From: JARRQJ01 sp037381915
GTDB lineage: Bacteria > Pseudomonadota > Gammaproteobacteria > DRLM01
Direction: 5' to 3'
DNA length: 64,000 bases
NCBI GenBank assembly: GCA_037381915.1
Contig: JARRQJ010000022.1
Span: forward strand, 11,174 to 75,173
Positions 42,069-51,279 of this stretch are shown here, one piece after another (position 1 is the first letter of the stretch; each line of letters starts with the position of its first letter). The notes under the pieces are model-generated. The model was not told the DNA's origin. It saw only the letters and a program-made list of their open reading frames with translations, and did no database searches. The position numbers and the translations under genes are program-made.

Positions 42069-43355
42069 TCACTCCGTCTGCCTGGCCAGACGCGGCGTGT
42101 CGGTCCCTTCATAGATCAAGATGGGATCGGATTCTCCCTTGATGACGCTTTCGTCAACGATCACCTTGCGGACCCCCTCCATGGACGGCAACTCGTACAT
42201 GGTGTCCAACAACACGTGCTCCATGATGGAACGCAGTCCGCGGGCGCCGGTTTTGCGATCCATGGCCTTCTTGGCGATGGTCAGCAGGGCATCGTCGCGA
42301 AATTCGAGCTCAACGCCTTCCATGTCAAAGAGCTTGTCGTATTGCTTGGCGAGCGCGTGCTTGGGCTCGGTCAGGATTTTCACCAGAGCATCCTCATCGA
42401 GCTCGTCGAGGGTGGCGACGATGGGCAGGCGGCCCACGAATTCCGGAATAAGGCCAAACTTGATCAAGTCTTCCGGTTCGACGTTATGTAATACCTCGCT
42501 GGCACTCTTGCGGTCCTGAGTGCTCTTGATCTCCGCGGAAAAACCGATCCCGCTCTTCTCGGACCGGGAGCGAATGATCTTATCCAGCCCGGCGAACGCC
42601 CCGCCACATATGAACAAAATGTTTGCGGTATTGACCTGCAGGAACTCCTGCTGGGGATGTTTCCGCCCGCCCTGGGGGGGCACGGAAGCCACCGTACCCT
42701 CGATCAATTTCAACAAGGCCTGCTGCACCCCTTCTCCCGACACATCGCGGGTGATGGAAGGGTTCTCGGACTTGCGGGAAATCTTGTCGATCTCATCGAT
42801 GTAGACTATGCCGGTCTGGGCCTTTTCGACATCGTAGTCACATTTCTGCAACAGCTTCTGGATAATATTTTCGACGTCTTCACCCACATAGCCCGCCTCG
42901 GTCAGGGTCGTGGCGTCGGCGATGGTGAACGGTACGTTCAACAAACGCGCCAGGGTTTCGGCCAACAGGGTCTTACCACTGCCGGTAGGGCCGATCAAGA
43001 GAATATTGCTCTTGGTGACTTCCACCTCGTCTTTGGCCGGATCGCAATCCAAGCGCTTGTAGTGGTTATAGACGGCCACCGACAGGACCTTCTTGGCGTC
43101 ATTTTGGCCGATGACGTATTCGTCAAGGATGGTGTTGATTTCGCGGGGGGTGGGAAGCTTGCTCCCCTTGCCGGACGCGGTCTTGTCCTGCATCTCCTCC
43201 TGGATGATGTCGTTGCACAATTCAACGCATTCATCGCACACAAATACCGAAGGACCGGCAATCAGCTTTCTCACCTCGTGCTGACTCTTACCGCAAAATG
43301 AGCAGTAAAGTAATTTCTTGCCTTCGTCGCCTGAACCGTGTTTGTTGTCGCTCAT
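42069..43355 (-). CDS. clpX: ClpX, ATP-binding subunit of the ClpXP protease
   Basis: This 428-residue AAA+ unfoldase feeds substrates into ClpP. The N-terminal zinc-binding domain is visible (LYCSFCGKS with FVCDECVELC, four cysteines). It is followed by Walker A LLIGPTGSGKTLLAETLA, the pore-loop region GYVGEDVEN, Walker B IVYIDEIDKISRK, the IGF-type loop contacting ClpP (IGFSAEIKS region) and sensor regions (ARGLRSIMEHVLLDTMY). Length matches E. coli ClpX. It follows clpP after about 130 bases and probably shares a transcript with it. Confidence 0.97.
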   Translation of the reverse strand: MSDNKHGSGDEGKKLLYCSFCGKSQHEVRKLIAGPSVFVCDECVELCNDIIQEEMQDKTASGKGSKLPTPREINTILDEYVIGQNDAKKVLSVAVYNHYKRLDCDPAKDEVEVTKSNILLIGPTGSGKTLLAETLARLLNVPFTIADATTLTEAGYVGEDVENIIQKLLQKCDYDVEKAQTGIVYIDEIDKISRKSENPSITRDVSGEGVQQALLKLIEGTVASVPPQGGRKHPQQEFLQVNTANILFICGGAFAGLDKIIRSRSEKSGIGFSAEIKSTQDRKSASEVLHNVEPEDLIKFGLIPEFVGRLPIVATLDELDEDALVKILTEPKHALAKQYDKLFDMEGVELEFRDDALLTIAKKAMDRKTGARGLRSIMEHVLLDTMYELPSMEGVRKVIVDESVIKGESDPILIYEGTDTPRLARQTE

Positions 43356-43482
43356 ACGCTACCTCGTGCTTGCACCGGTCCCCTGGTATATCTATATCAG
43401 GATGCAGGCTTCTTCCGCAACCCACTTGTGACTGTACATCGCCCCGGCGGACCCGTCCGGCAACACAATAAGGCTTAAGGTC

Positions 43483-44094
43483 CTAGTCAGCTATCTGCTT
43501 GCGCGAGCTGAGCACTTGGTCAATTATCCCATACTCTTGGGCATCATTGGCCCCCATAAAATTATCCCGGTCCGTATCGGTCTGGATCCTTTCCAGGGCC
43601 TGGCCGGTATGTTTGGCCAGAATGGTGTTTAACCGCTCGCGGATCAATAAGATTTCGCGGGCATGGATATCGATATCCGATGCCTGCCCCTGGAAGCCGC
43701 CCAGGGGCTGGTGGATCATAACCCGCGAATGGGGCAGGCAAAAGCGTTTACCCGCGGCCCCGCCGGCCAACAGCAACGCCCCCATACTGGCGGCCTGGCC
43801 AATGCACAGGGTACTGACATCAGGCTTAATGAACTGCATGGTGTCATATATGGCCAGACCCGCGGTCACCGCCCCGCCGGGAGAGTTGATATAAAAATGG
43901 ATGTCCTTGTCCGGGTTTTCCGATTCCAGGAACAACAGCTGCGCCACCACCAGGTTAGCGGTATAGTCCTCCACCGGCCCGACCATGAAAATGACCCTTT
44001 CCTTGAGCAGGCGAGAGTATATGTCATAGGCACGTTCCCCCCTCGCCGACTGTTCCACTACCATCGGTACCAGGTTAAGGGCCTTGGTCGTCAC
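43483..44094 (-). CDS. clpP: ATP-dependent Clp protease proteolytic subunit ClpP
   Basis: This 203-residue serine protease forms the barrel of ClpXP. The catalytic triad is visible: Ser in CIGQAASMGALLL, His in SRVMIHQPLGG and Asp in DTDRDNFM. The N-terminal LVPMVVEQSARGERAYDIYS matches the family. The GTG at 44094 is chosen because the upstream open frame (to 44163) does not look like a ClpP N-terminus; the ATG at the start of MVVEQ is a further option and could reflect the mature form. It lies about 140 bases downstream of tig in the conserved tig-clpP-clpX order. Confidence 0.96.
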   Translation of the reverse strand: MTTKALNLVPMVVEQSARGERAYDIYSRLLKERVIFMVGPVEDYTANLVVAQLLFLESENPDKDIHFYINSPGGAVTAGLAIYDTMQFIKPDVSTLCIGQAASMGALLLAGGAAGKRFCLPHSRVMIHQPLGGFQGQASDIDIHAREILLIRERLNTILAKHTGQALERIQTDTDRDNFMGANDAQEYGIIDQVLSSRKQIAD

Positions 44095-44234
44095 ACTCTC
44101 GCTGGCATCGCGAATATCGCAGCACTGGCCATAATACCGGCACCCATGTGCATTTATCGGCATGTCCCAATCAATCGGTTAGACCCAAAAACGACCGCTG
44201 CGGTTTCCCCGCCGCTACCCGGTGAACGGCTCCG

Positions 44235-45512
44235 TCACCGGGCGTGGTTGACCAGTTCCTCAAACGCCATTGGCTTATCGCTTATCTCTGCCTGCTGTGT
44301 CAACCACTCCGTCGCCTGGTCCTCCAAGATCAGCGCCTCCACATTCATCAGTCGTTCCCGCCGCGCGTAATACCACTTCACCACTTCTTCCGGGTGCTCG
44401 TAGGTGGCGGCGAGCGCCCCCACTGCGGCCCGGACCTTGTCGGGATCGGCCTTGAATTGATTCTTCTTGATAATTTCGGCCAGGAGCAATCCCAAGGCCA
44501 CGCGGCGTTCCGCCTGCCTGGCCAGGGCCTCGTCCTCCTGAGCCGCCGCGCTGTAGCCCTCGCTTTGCTCCTTGATGCGCTGGATCTCTTCATCAACAAG
44601 GGCCTTCGGCAGGGAAATGGGATTGGCGGCCATGAGCGCCTCCATTATCTGCACCTTGACCTTTTCTTTTATGGCCTGATCCAGCTCACGCTGCATGGTT
44701 GCTTTGACTTCATCGCGAAATGCCGGCTCACCACCCTGTTGGACGCCGAAACTCCTGAAAAACTCCTCATTTAACTCGGGCAACTTGGGCGCCGCCACGG
44801 AATGCACCTTCACATCGAAATGCACCTGCTTACCCGCCAGATCCGAGGCGTGGTAGTCACCTGGAAAATCGACATCGAAGCCCTTTTCGTCACCCGCCTT
44901 CAATCCGACCACGTTGTCGTCAAAGGCTTTCAGCAGACTTCCCGAACCCAACACCACCCCATACTCCTTGGCGCTGTTGCCCGGAAAATCCTTGCCGTCG
45001 AGGGTACCGTGAAAATCCATCACGACGCGGTCACCCAGCTGGGCACCCCGCGCTACCGGCTCCCAATCCTGGCGCTGCTTACGCAAGGTCTCCACCATCT
45101 TATCGATGTCCGCATCCTGGATAGTGGCAACGGGTTTTTCTATCTTAAAGTTGGCCGGAATCTGGAGTTCAAACTCGGGGTAGACTTCGAAGACGGCGGT
45201 ATATTTGAGGTCGCTGCCCGAGTCCTGGTCCTGGAATTCAAACTGGGGCGTACCCGCCGGCCGCAGCTTTTCCTGATTGATCGCTTCGCCAAAGCTCGAC
45301 TTTACCAGTTCGTCCCGCACCTCCTGCCGGACGCTCCCTCCCCAACGTGTTTCAACCACCTTGAGCGGCACCTTGCCGGCACGGAAACCGTCTACTTTCA
45401 CCCTCTGGCTCAAGGACCTCAGACGATTCGTGACCTCTTGATCGTACTGTTGGGCCGGAACCGCCACCGTCATACGGCGCTCCAAACCATTAGCAATGAC
45501 CTCTACCTGCAT
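44235..45512 (-). CDS. tig: Trigger factor, ribosome-associated chaperone and prolyl isomerase
   Basis: This 425-residue protein has the ribosome-binding N domain with the signature GFRAGKVPLKVVETRWG, a FKBP-like isomerase domain (GDRVVMDFHGTLDGKDF; GDEKGFDVDFPGDYHASDL) and a helical C-terminal domain. It binds nascent chains at the ribosome exit. ATG 45512 (MQVEVIANGLERRM) is the family start, with GAGG upstream; an in-frame ATG ten codons earlier is rejected. A near-consensus promoter lies at 45546, between tRNA-Leu and tig. Confidence 0.96.
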   Translation of the reverse strand: MQVEVIANGLERRMTVAVPAQQYDQEVTNRLRSLSQRVKVDGFRAGKVPLKVVETRWGGSVRQEVRDELVKSSFGEAINQEKLRPAGTPQFEFQDQDSGSDLKYTAVFEVYPEFELQIPANFKIEKPVATIQDADIDKMVETLRKQRQDWEPVARGAQLGDRVVMDFHGTLDGKDFPGNSAKEYGVVLGSGSLLKAFDDNVVGLKAGDEKGFDVDFPGDYHASDLAGKQVHFDVKVHSVAAPKLPELNEEFFRSFGVQQGGEPAFRDEVKATMQRELDQAIKEKVKVQIMEALMAANPISLPKALVDEEIQRIKEQSEGYSAAAQEDEALARQAERRVALGLLLAEIIKKNQFKADPDKVRAAVGALAATYEHPEEVVKWYYARRERLMNVEALILEDQATEWLTQQAEISDKPMAFEELVNHAR

Positions 45513-45545
45513 GGCGCTAACCTCATTAGCCTCAATATTCAATGA

Positions 45546-45574
45546 ATTATAACTTAATATATCAATCTAACCAA
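45546..45574 (-). promoter_or_regulatory. Sigma-70 promoter of tig
   Basis: On the minus strand TTGGTT is followed after 17 bases by a perfect TATAAT (forward: -35 at 45569-45574, -10 at 45546-45551). It lies between tRNA-Leu and the tig start and gives a leader of about 30 bases. Confidence 0.65.
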
Positions 45575-45598
45575 AACCTTATCATCCGTTCCCCGAGC

Positions 45599-45683
<85 letters not shown>

Positions 45684-46236
45684 TGCACAAGCCGGGAACC
45701 GCCAAGACGACAAACTCTACCACGGCGCCGGCAACTTGCCCCAGCCTGAAACGCCACTCGGTTAGGTCCCGCCCGTTTGGTAGCAGAGAGACCGACATCA
45801 GCAGGCGTTCTCCCTGTCCGCGGCCAGGTCATTTACAAAGCTTGCCGAAATGCCAAACCATATCGCGGAAATCTTGACGGCAGGCCGCCGCGCCTCCTGA
45901 CCTACCCGCTTAACGGAACGCCTCTCGGTTGTTACAACCATTCCCGGTGCCGGCGTATCGATCCACAGGTGACGCGCCCATTGTTCGCACAGGTATTCCA
46001 GGTCGCTGGCGGCATCCTCGGCTAGCGGAAGATTGCCGCGGTAGGGCCTGAACACGGCCGCCGCGAGAACCACGGCGAGGTGGCCACCAATCGTTCGCGC
46101 GCTTGAGTCGCCGTGGCACTGGGAAATGAAGATCTATGGTTGGGCATGCACGTACCCTGGTCCGCATGACGCAATTCCCCTGTCCTTGCCCGCCTCCTCC
46201 TGGCTAGCCCGGGGTGGTCCCGTTGCATATATATTA
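45684..46236. other. Gap between tRNA-Leu and tRNA-Lys with coding-like but unassigned frames
   Basis: About 550 bases separate the two tRNA genes. On the minus strand a frame at 45798-46073 reads YRGNLPLAEDAASDLEYLCE and looks protein-like, and the upstream portion reads better in a neighbouring frame. This could be a broken gene inserted in the tRNA cluster, but I cannot name a family and no good ribosome-binding site is present. Confidence 0.25.
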
Positions 46237-46312
46237 TGGTGGGCCGTGTAGGGATCGAACCTACGACCTATGGATTAAGAGTCCACTGCTCTACCAACTG
46301 AGCTAACGGCCC
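46237..46312 (-). tRNA. tRNA-Lys (anticodon CTT)
   Basis: On the minus strand it begins GGGCCGTTAGCTCAGTTGG, has the anticodon loop ACTCTTAA (CTT), T-arm TAGGTTCGATCCCTA and acceptor strand ACGGCCC with A and encoded CCA. Length is 76 bases. CTT is the less common of the two lysine anticodons in bacteria; a TTT-bearing gene would be expected elsewhere. Confidence 0.96.
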
Positions 46313-46365
46313 GCGTACGAAATTATATCCTCTAATAATATGATGAGTAGCCCGGCAAATTAAAT

Positions 46366-46442
46366 TGGGGTGGACGATGGGGCTCGAACCCACGACAACC
46401 GGAATCACAATCCGGGGCTCTACCAACTGAGCTACGCCCACC
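46366..46442 (-). tRNA. tRNA-His (anticodon GTG)
   Basis: On the minus strand it begins GGTGGGCGTAGCTCAG, where the first G is the extra G-1 that pairs with discriminator C73, the hallmark of tRNA-His. The anticodon loop is TTGTGAT (GTG). The T-arm GGGTTCGAGCCC and acceptor strand CGTCCAC are followed by C and encoded CCA. Length is 77 bases with G-1. Confidence 0.97.
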
Positions 46443-46507
46443 ATTTAACCAAAAATCCACGCCTGCTCAGACTCATTCGGATTCGGCCCTGCATCATAGC
46501 ATGAGAG

Positions 46508-46584
46508 TGGCGCGCCCGGCAGGACTCGAACCTGCTACCCTCGGCTTAGAAGGCCGATGCTCTATCCGGATGAGCTACGGGCGC
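46508..46584 (-). tRNA. tRNA-Arg (anticodon TCT)
   Basis: On the minus strand it begins GCGCCCGTAGCTCATCCGG, has the anticodon loop CTTCTAA (TCT), T-arm CAGGTTCGAGTCCTG and acceptor strand CGGGCGC with G and encoded CCA. Length is 77 bases. It reads the AGA/AGG codons. Confidence 0.97.
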
Positions 46585-46632
46585 AAGACGCCGTTCCGGG
46601 TGCCGCACACGCTTGCTTTATCACACGAGAAT

Positions 46633-46709
<77 letters not shown>

Positions 46710-46775
46710 CACATCGTCATTCGTCGCCCCCATGCACCATTCCGCGAAGGAAGACCCACCCGCACGAAAGCGGCG

Positions 46776-46804
46776 ATAATACGCACGACTAAAGGATACG
46801 TCAA
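46776..46804 (-). promoter_or_regulatory. Promoter of the tRNA-Pro-Arg-His-Lys cluster
   Basis: On the minus strand TTGACG is followed after exactly 17 bases by TATTAT (forward: -35 at 46799-46804, -10 at 46776-46781). A GC-rich stretch (CGCCGC) directly follows the -10, as in promoters under stringent control of stable RNA genes. It lies just upstream of tRNA-Pro. Confidence 0.7.
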
Positions 46805-46828
46805 TTTCTTCCAAGGCCGCAGCGCTGT

Positions 46829-47968
46829 TCACTCCGCCACCTTTAGACCCCGCCACGCGAACACCAGTGCCGCACCACTGACCAGCGCCGCAGTCGCGAA
46901 GCTGAGCGCACCGCCACCCACGGCCCAGGTATAACCACTGTACAGGGCGCCCACCGCGCCGCCCGCACCGAAACTGAGGCTGCTGTACAGGGCCTGGCCC
47001 CGACCCTGCAGACGTCCGTGGAAATAGCGGTGAATCAGCTGAATGGCGGCGCCGTGGTACACCCCAAAGGTGGCGGCGTGCAGCACCTGGGCAAGGATCA
47101 GCACCGCCAGGCTGTCGACGAAATAAGCGATGAGCAGCCAGCGCACCAGGGCCAGGCTCAGACTGCTGAGCAGCAGCGTGCGCAGGCCGAACCACGGCAC
47201 CAGCCTCGGCAACACCACGAATACCCCGATCTCGGCAATCACGCCCAGGGCCCACAACTGGCCGATGACGCTGCGGCTGTAGCCGTGATCCTGCAGATAA
47301 AGGGAATAAAAGGTGTAATACGGACCATGGCTGGCCTGCATCAAGAAACATATCGTCAACAGGGCCGCCACATGGCGCTGCGTAAGCACCTCGCGCAACG
47401 GCGCATGCGCCTGCGGCGCATGACTCAGGCTGCGCTCCGGCACCCACATGCTGCTCGCCCAAATGGCGGCAAACAACGCCATCAATACCGTCGGCAGCAA
47501 CCCGGTGCCGAAACGGTCCAATAACGGCCCCAATCCCGCCACAGCGACGATAAATCCGATGGACCCCCACAAGCGGATACCACCGTAACGATGAGCTTGC
47601 GTGCCGAGATGATTGAAAGTGGTCACCTCCATTTGCGGCAAAGAAGCATTCCAGAAGAAACTGAAACTCACCACCACCAGCGCCAACCACCAGAAGTGCT
47701 GGGCGAAGAACACCCCGCTGAAGGCCAGGGCGGCGGCCAGCGACCCCAGTTGCACGATACGCATGCGCCGCCCGGTGTGATCGGCGAGCCATGCCCACAC
47801 ATTTGGGGCCACGATCCGGGTCATCATCATCAAGGCCATCAGCTGGCCGATGGCGGCGGGCAGGTATCCCTTGCCGGCAAGATATAAGGTCCAGTAGGGA
47901 ATGAAGGCGCCCAGTGTTGCGTAGTAAAAGAGGTAGAAAGCGGAAAGGCGCCAGTAAGGGACCGTCAT
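46829..47968 (-). CDS. MFS transporter (HcaT / MFS_1-like)
   Basis: This 379-residue membrane protein has about twelve hydrophobic segments. It begins YWRLSAFYLFYYATLGAFIP, has the inter-helix 2/3 motif WAWLADHTGRRMRI and a second-half start GYSRSVIGQLWALGVIAEIG. These match the MFS_1-like group with HcaT and related transporters of unknown or aromatic substrates. ATG 47968 starts directly at the first helix; the longer open frame upstream overlaps aroC and is not hydrophobic. It lies 47 bases after aroC on the same strand and is probably co-transcribed. The substrate is unknown. Confidence 0.85.
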   Translation of the reverse strand: MTVPYWRLSAFYLFYYATLGAFIPYWTLYLAGKGYLPAAIGQLMALMMMTRIVAPNVWAWLADHTGRRMRIVQLGSLAAALAFSGVFFAQHFWWLALVVVSFSFFWNASLPQMEVTTFNHLGTQAHRYGGIRLWGSIGFIVAVAGLGPLLDRFGTGLLPTVLMALFAAIWASSMWVPERSLSHAPQAHAPLREVLTQRHVAALLTICFLMQASHGPYYTFYSLYLQDHGYSRSVIGQLWALGVIAEIGVFVVLPRLVPWFGLRTLLLSSLSLALVRWLLIAYFVDSLAVLILAQVLHAATFGVYHGAAIQLIHRYFHGRLQGRGQALYSSLSFGAGGAVGALYSGYTWAVGGGALSFATAALVSGAALVFAWRGLKVAE

Positions 47969-48015
47969 GGTGTGCACAGCAGGCACCCGCTCAACAGGAT
48001 ATCGACATGACGCCG

Positions 48016-49128
48016 CTACTCGGGCGTACCCGGAGCACGGGCGGGAATCACAGGCGTTTGCGAATGGACATCCAGATTCTGGGCACGGTGACGCAGCATA
48101 TGATCCATCAAGGTCAAGGCCATCATGGCCTCGGCGATGGGCGTGGCGCGGATCCCCACACACGGGTCATGGCGCCCGGTGGTCACCACCTCCACCGCCT
48201 CGCCATGAAGATTCACCGATCGGCCCGGCAGCCGAATGCTGGACGTGGGTTTCAAGGCGATGCTGCACACAACGGCCTGGCCGGTGGAAATACCGCCCAG
48301 GATGCCGCCGGCGTTGTTGCTCAAAAACCCTTCGGGAATGATCTCGTCGCGGTGCTCGGTGCCCTTCTGTTCAACGCTGGCGAAACCGGCACCGATCTCC
48401 ACGCCCTTCACCGCATTGATGCTCATCATCGCCTTGGCGATATCCGCATCCAAGCGATCGAAAATCGGCTCACCCCAGCCGGGGGGCACGCCGCCGGCCA
48501 CCACCGTGATCCGCGCACCGATGGAATTGCCCTCCTTGCGCAAGTCATCCATGTAGGCCTCCAGTTGCTCCACCTTGGCGCCATCGGGACAGAAGAAAGG
48601 ATTATTGTCCACCTCGTCCCAGTCGAAGGCGGCGGGCCGGATGGGGCCCAGCTGTGACAGATAGCCGCGGATGGTCACGCCGAAGTGCTCGCGCAGATAT
48701 TTCTTGGCGATGGCCCCCGCCGCCACCCGCATCGCGGTCTCCCGCGCCGAGGAGCGGCCGCCGCCGCGATAATCCCGGCGACCGTATTTTTGCTGGTAGG
48801 TATAATCGGCGTGTCCGGGACGAAAACGGTCCATGATCTTGGAATAATCCTTGGAACGCTGATCCTCATTGTGAATCACCAGCCCGATGGGCGTCCCGGT
48901 GGTCTTGCCCTCGAACACCCCGGAGAGGATCTCCACCGCGTCCGATTCCCGCCTCTGGGTGGTGTGGCGGGACTGTCCCGGCTTGCGGCGATCCAGATCA
49001 TGCTGAATATCCGCCTCGCTGAGCGCCATGCCCGGCGGACAGCCATCCACGATGGCGCCCAAGGCGGGGCCGTGGCTCTCTCCGAAGGAGCTAACCGTAA
49101 ACAGAGTACCGAAGGTATTACCAGACAT
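48016..49128 (-). CDS. aroC: Chorismate synthase
   Basis: Chorismate synthase catalyses the last shikimate pathway step, using reduced FMN. The 370-residue protein contains all three family signatures: GESHGPALGAIVDGCPPG near the start, YGRRDYRGGGRSSARETAMR in the middle and RHDPCVGIRATPIAEAMMAL near the end. Length is normal. A ribosome-binding site is not obvious upstream of ATG 49128, but the N-terminus MSGNTFGTLFTVSSFGESHG matches the family exactly. The MFS gene follows. Confidence 0.97.
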   Translation of the reverse strand: MSGNTFGTLFTVSSFGESHGPALGAIVDGCPPGMALSEADIQHDLDRRKPGQSRHTTQRRESDAVEILSGVFEGKTTGTPIGLVIHNEDQRSKDYSKIMDRFRPGHADYTYQQKYGRRDYRGGGRSSARETAMRVAAGAIAKKYLREHFGVTIRGYLSQLGPIRPAAFDWDEVDNNPFFCPDGAKVEQLEAYMDDLRKEGNSIGARITVVAGGVPPGWGEPIFDRLDADIAKAMMSINAVKGVEIGAGFASVEQKGTEHRDEIIPEGFLSNNAGGILGGISTGQAVVCSIALKPTSSIRLPGRSVNLHGEAVEVVTTGRHDPCVGIRATPIAEAMMALTLMDHMLRHRAQNLDVHSQTPVIPARAPGTPE

Positions 49129-49721
49129 GGGGCGCTATTGTAGCGGGTACGCGCTCAAACGTCTTGTACCCGATCGCGGTGCCGTCACCGCTCATGGCTC
49201 GCGACCCGCTACCCGTAACGGGACTCCCGCCCGATGCCAAAGCGCGCGAATCAAAGCCGCAGGCGCGTTTGGCAACAAACGCCACTCTCATTAATAAGGT
49301 TCTAACTCGGGGTGAGCCGCGCTCGTTAAATCAATTAGCCGGCGGCCCGCCTGCGGCAGACGCGCCCCAAGGATCCCTTCACCTTTGCACTTATGCAACT
49401 CATCGCTAGATATCCGGATCGGCACCGGGGCGACATCGCGACATGACAGGTTCGCATCAAGATGCTTGCCCCTCCCCAACCCGGCCCCTGGCGAAATGCA
49501 GCTCTAATTATTTTTTCACCCATATCACACGCGCCATCGGTTCGGCCGCAGACGACCACCGGATTTTCACAAAAATTGCAGACAAAATTTGCGGACTGCA
49601 ACGTTCGCACCACTGGCTCAAGCCGCCCCTTATTTAACTTGTATAAATAAATCAATACCTTCAAATTATGGCAGCAAAATTGCTGTAGATTATCTCAGTC
49701 GACTATTTCGAGGAGTACCCC
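49129..49721. other. Intergenic region upstream of aroC
   Basis: This stretch of about 590 bases lies between the divergent aroC gene and the decayed cytochrome locus. It becomes AT-rich from about 49620 to 49700. Short antiparallel open frames (49291 to 49664) have no ribosome-binding sites and no recognisable products. Confidence 0.35.
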
Positions 49722-50109
49722 GTGCCCGATAGTCAGCGAACTCAGGCCGCCGCGGCGCCAGCGGAAAACAAGCCCGTCCAGACCACAACGCTGGTGTGGG
49801 ATCGGTCCGTGGGCTTCTTTGCGCGCCAAGGCCGAGAAACATGCACGCCATGCCTCGCTTGGTTATCTCCTGATGAGCCTGGTGCTGGTCCGCCTGTTGC
49901 CGGGCGTGATCGGATCACCCTCTGCGCGTTTCAACAACTTTATCCAGTCCCGCACCGGCGTTTTACGTCATCACAAAGCGATCGCCGCCGGCCATCCGCG
50001 ACGTTTTCTCGCAACCGCTGCCGACCTGGAAGTCCAATCACCGGTGTGTTCCTGCCCTGATGGTGAGAAACGAAACAATCTCTCTGGACCGATAGGCAAC
50101 CACATATGA
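49722..50109 (+). pseudogene. Decayed cytochrome b561-type membrane cytochrome gene
   Basis: GAGGAG six bases before GTG 49722 starts a frame ending in TTTLVWDRSVGFF, which matches the VWDxxVRxFHW start of cytochrome b561-like proteins. The frame then loses the family pattern. From about 49819, in a neighbouring frame, the sequence reads EKHARHASLGYLLMSLVLVR, LLPGVIGSPSARFNNFIQS and GHPRRFL, which fits the family's second helix and the stretch after it. So the first helix and its heme histidine are deleted, the frame is shifted and the last two helices are missing. A functional product is not possible. Confidence 0.7.
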
Positions 50110-50123
50110 CGGAAAGGACTTTG

Positions 50124-50681
50124 ATGAAATCGTTATTTGTGGGATTGGGCCTGATGACCGCGGCGCTGACCGCACAGGCGGACAACGCGCTCGATGCCAT
50201 TTCTGCCGCCGTGAACGCGTCGCAACCGGCGGTCACCCACGACTGGCGGAAACTGGCCACGAACCCAACCGACGTGGATCGCGCCAAGCCCAATGCAGCG
50301 ATGGTCTCGCCGCCCTCGCCCCAAGGCCTGGAAAACGATTGGCCCATGCCCAATAGGATCTACACGTATCTGGGATGGGGTTCGCCGGAGCTGGCATTCA
50401 TGGCACCCAACCCCGGGAATGAAAACAATACCAGCGCCCATATCGGCGCAACGGCGTTGGGCGCCGCCGCCGTGGGCCACGGATCCTGATCACGGACGAC
50501 AAGGTCAGGTCCTTGGGCGTGTGCGGCGCCTGCCACGCCACAGCCAAGGACGCCACGTTCGATGAAGACGCGGTAGCGGTCCCCGGCAAGCGCAAATGGA
50601 CATGGCAGCGTTCCGCCGGACCAAGTGCAGGCCCGCCTGATCCGGGCGGCGGACAGGCGCGCCAACAGGTTTCTTCGTGAC
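50124..50681 (+). pseudogene. Probable c-type cytochrome gene disrupted by a frameshift
   Basis: AAAGGA precedes ATG 50124, which starts a signal peptide (LFVGLGLMTAALTAQA). The frame stays coding-like (DWRKLATNPTDVDRAKPNAA; WPMPNRIYTYLGWGSPELAF) to a stop at about 50488. The next frame then reads RILITDDKVRSLGVCGACHA, containing a heme c motif CGACH, and continues to 50681. A one-base shift near 50470 would join the two. The lack of a heme motif in the first part and its presence right after the shift suggest one broken cytochrome gene. It lies 14 bases after the decayed b-type cytochrome gene. The family is not identified. Confidence 0.55.
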
Positions 50682-51090
50682 GGCATTGCCGCACCGGGAC
50701 CGTCACCGGTCCCGGGTTCTTTTTTCCGAATCCGCGATCACCGGGCATACCCCGCCGCCCATCCAGGGACGTGCCAAATCCGGCGCGTTTTTGTTCGCCA
50801 GATAATCCTCGTCATATCGAAACCCCGGCGCACCGGGCCTTCGATGGATTCGATGCTGTCGTGGGAACGGGCGAGGTTAACAAATTCCTGAGGAATGGGG
50901 CCGCACGAGTTATTTGAAGAGAAGACCTTCACCTTCGGACTCAATAGCCCGGCGTAAGAGGCGCGAATACCACATTGACAACATCAACAATCACTATCGG
51001 GTGAACCGGACGGCGGCAGGACGGACATCACGACCAGGGCCCGCCACCTGGGATGGGCCCTGGTCAAGGAATCATCTTCGGCAATTCGCG
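50682..51090. other. Region after the cytochrome pseudogenes, possible further gene debris
   Basis: On the minus strand, frames around 50715 to 50944 look partly coding: KVFSSNNSCGPIPQEFVNLA in one frame and YDEDYLANKNAPDLARPWMG in another further on. This pattern suits a frameshifted remnant, but no family is recognised and no start is supported. Confidence 0.25.
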
Positions 51091-51279
51091 TCACATGGAA
51101 CCGCCCATATCATCATGCTTTTCCATGTCGTTGTCCATCTGTTTTCCCGAATCTTTCATCATGGGTTTTTGCGTCGAATCGTCCATGGATTTCATTCCAC
51201 TTGACGCACAGCCGGACAGAGACAATGCCGCGGCGATCAACACCGAAGAAAACACTAGCGCCAGCCCTTTAGTCGACAT
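51091..51279 (-). CDS. Small methionine- and aspartate-rich lipoprotein
   Basis: This 62-residue protein starts at ATG 51279 behind GAGGAGG, a strong ribosome-binding site. It has a lipoprotein signal ending in LSLSGC (Cys24). The remainder is very rich in Met, Asp, Lys and Ser (SSGMKSMDDSTQKPMMKDSG and so on) with eight methionines after the signal. Met-rich small envelope proteins sometimes bind copper or silver, but the sequence offers no direct proof. A larger open frame on the same strand extends upstream without a start signal. No close neighbour suggests a role. Confidence 0.75.
   Translation of the reverse strand: MSTKGLALVFSSVLIAAALSLSGCASSGMKSMDDSTQKPMMKDSGKQMDNDMEKHDDMGGSM

Noticed and set aside
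49291..49664. Several short open frames on both strands upstream of the cytochrome pseudogenes
   Set aside because: They are mutual shadows with no ribosome-binding sites or family signatures.
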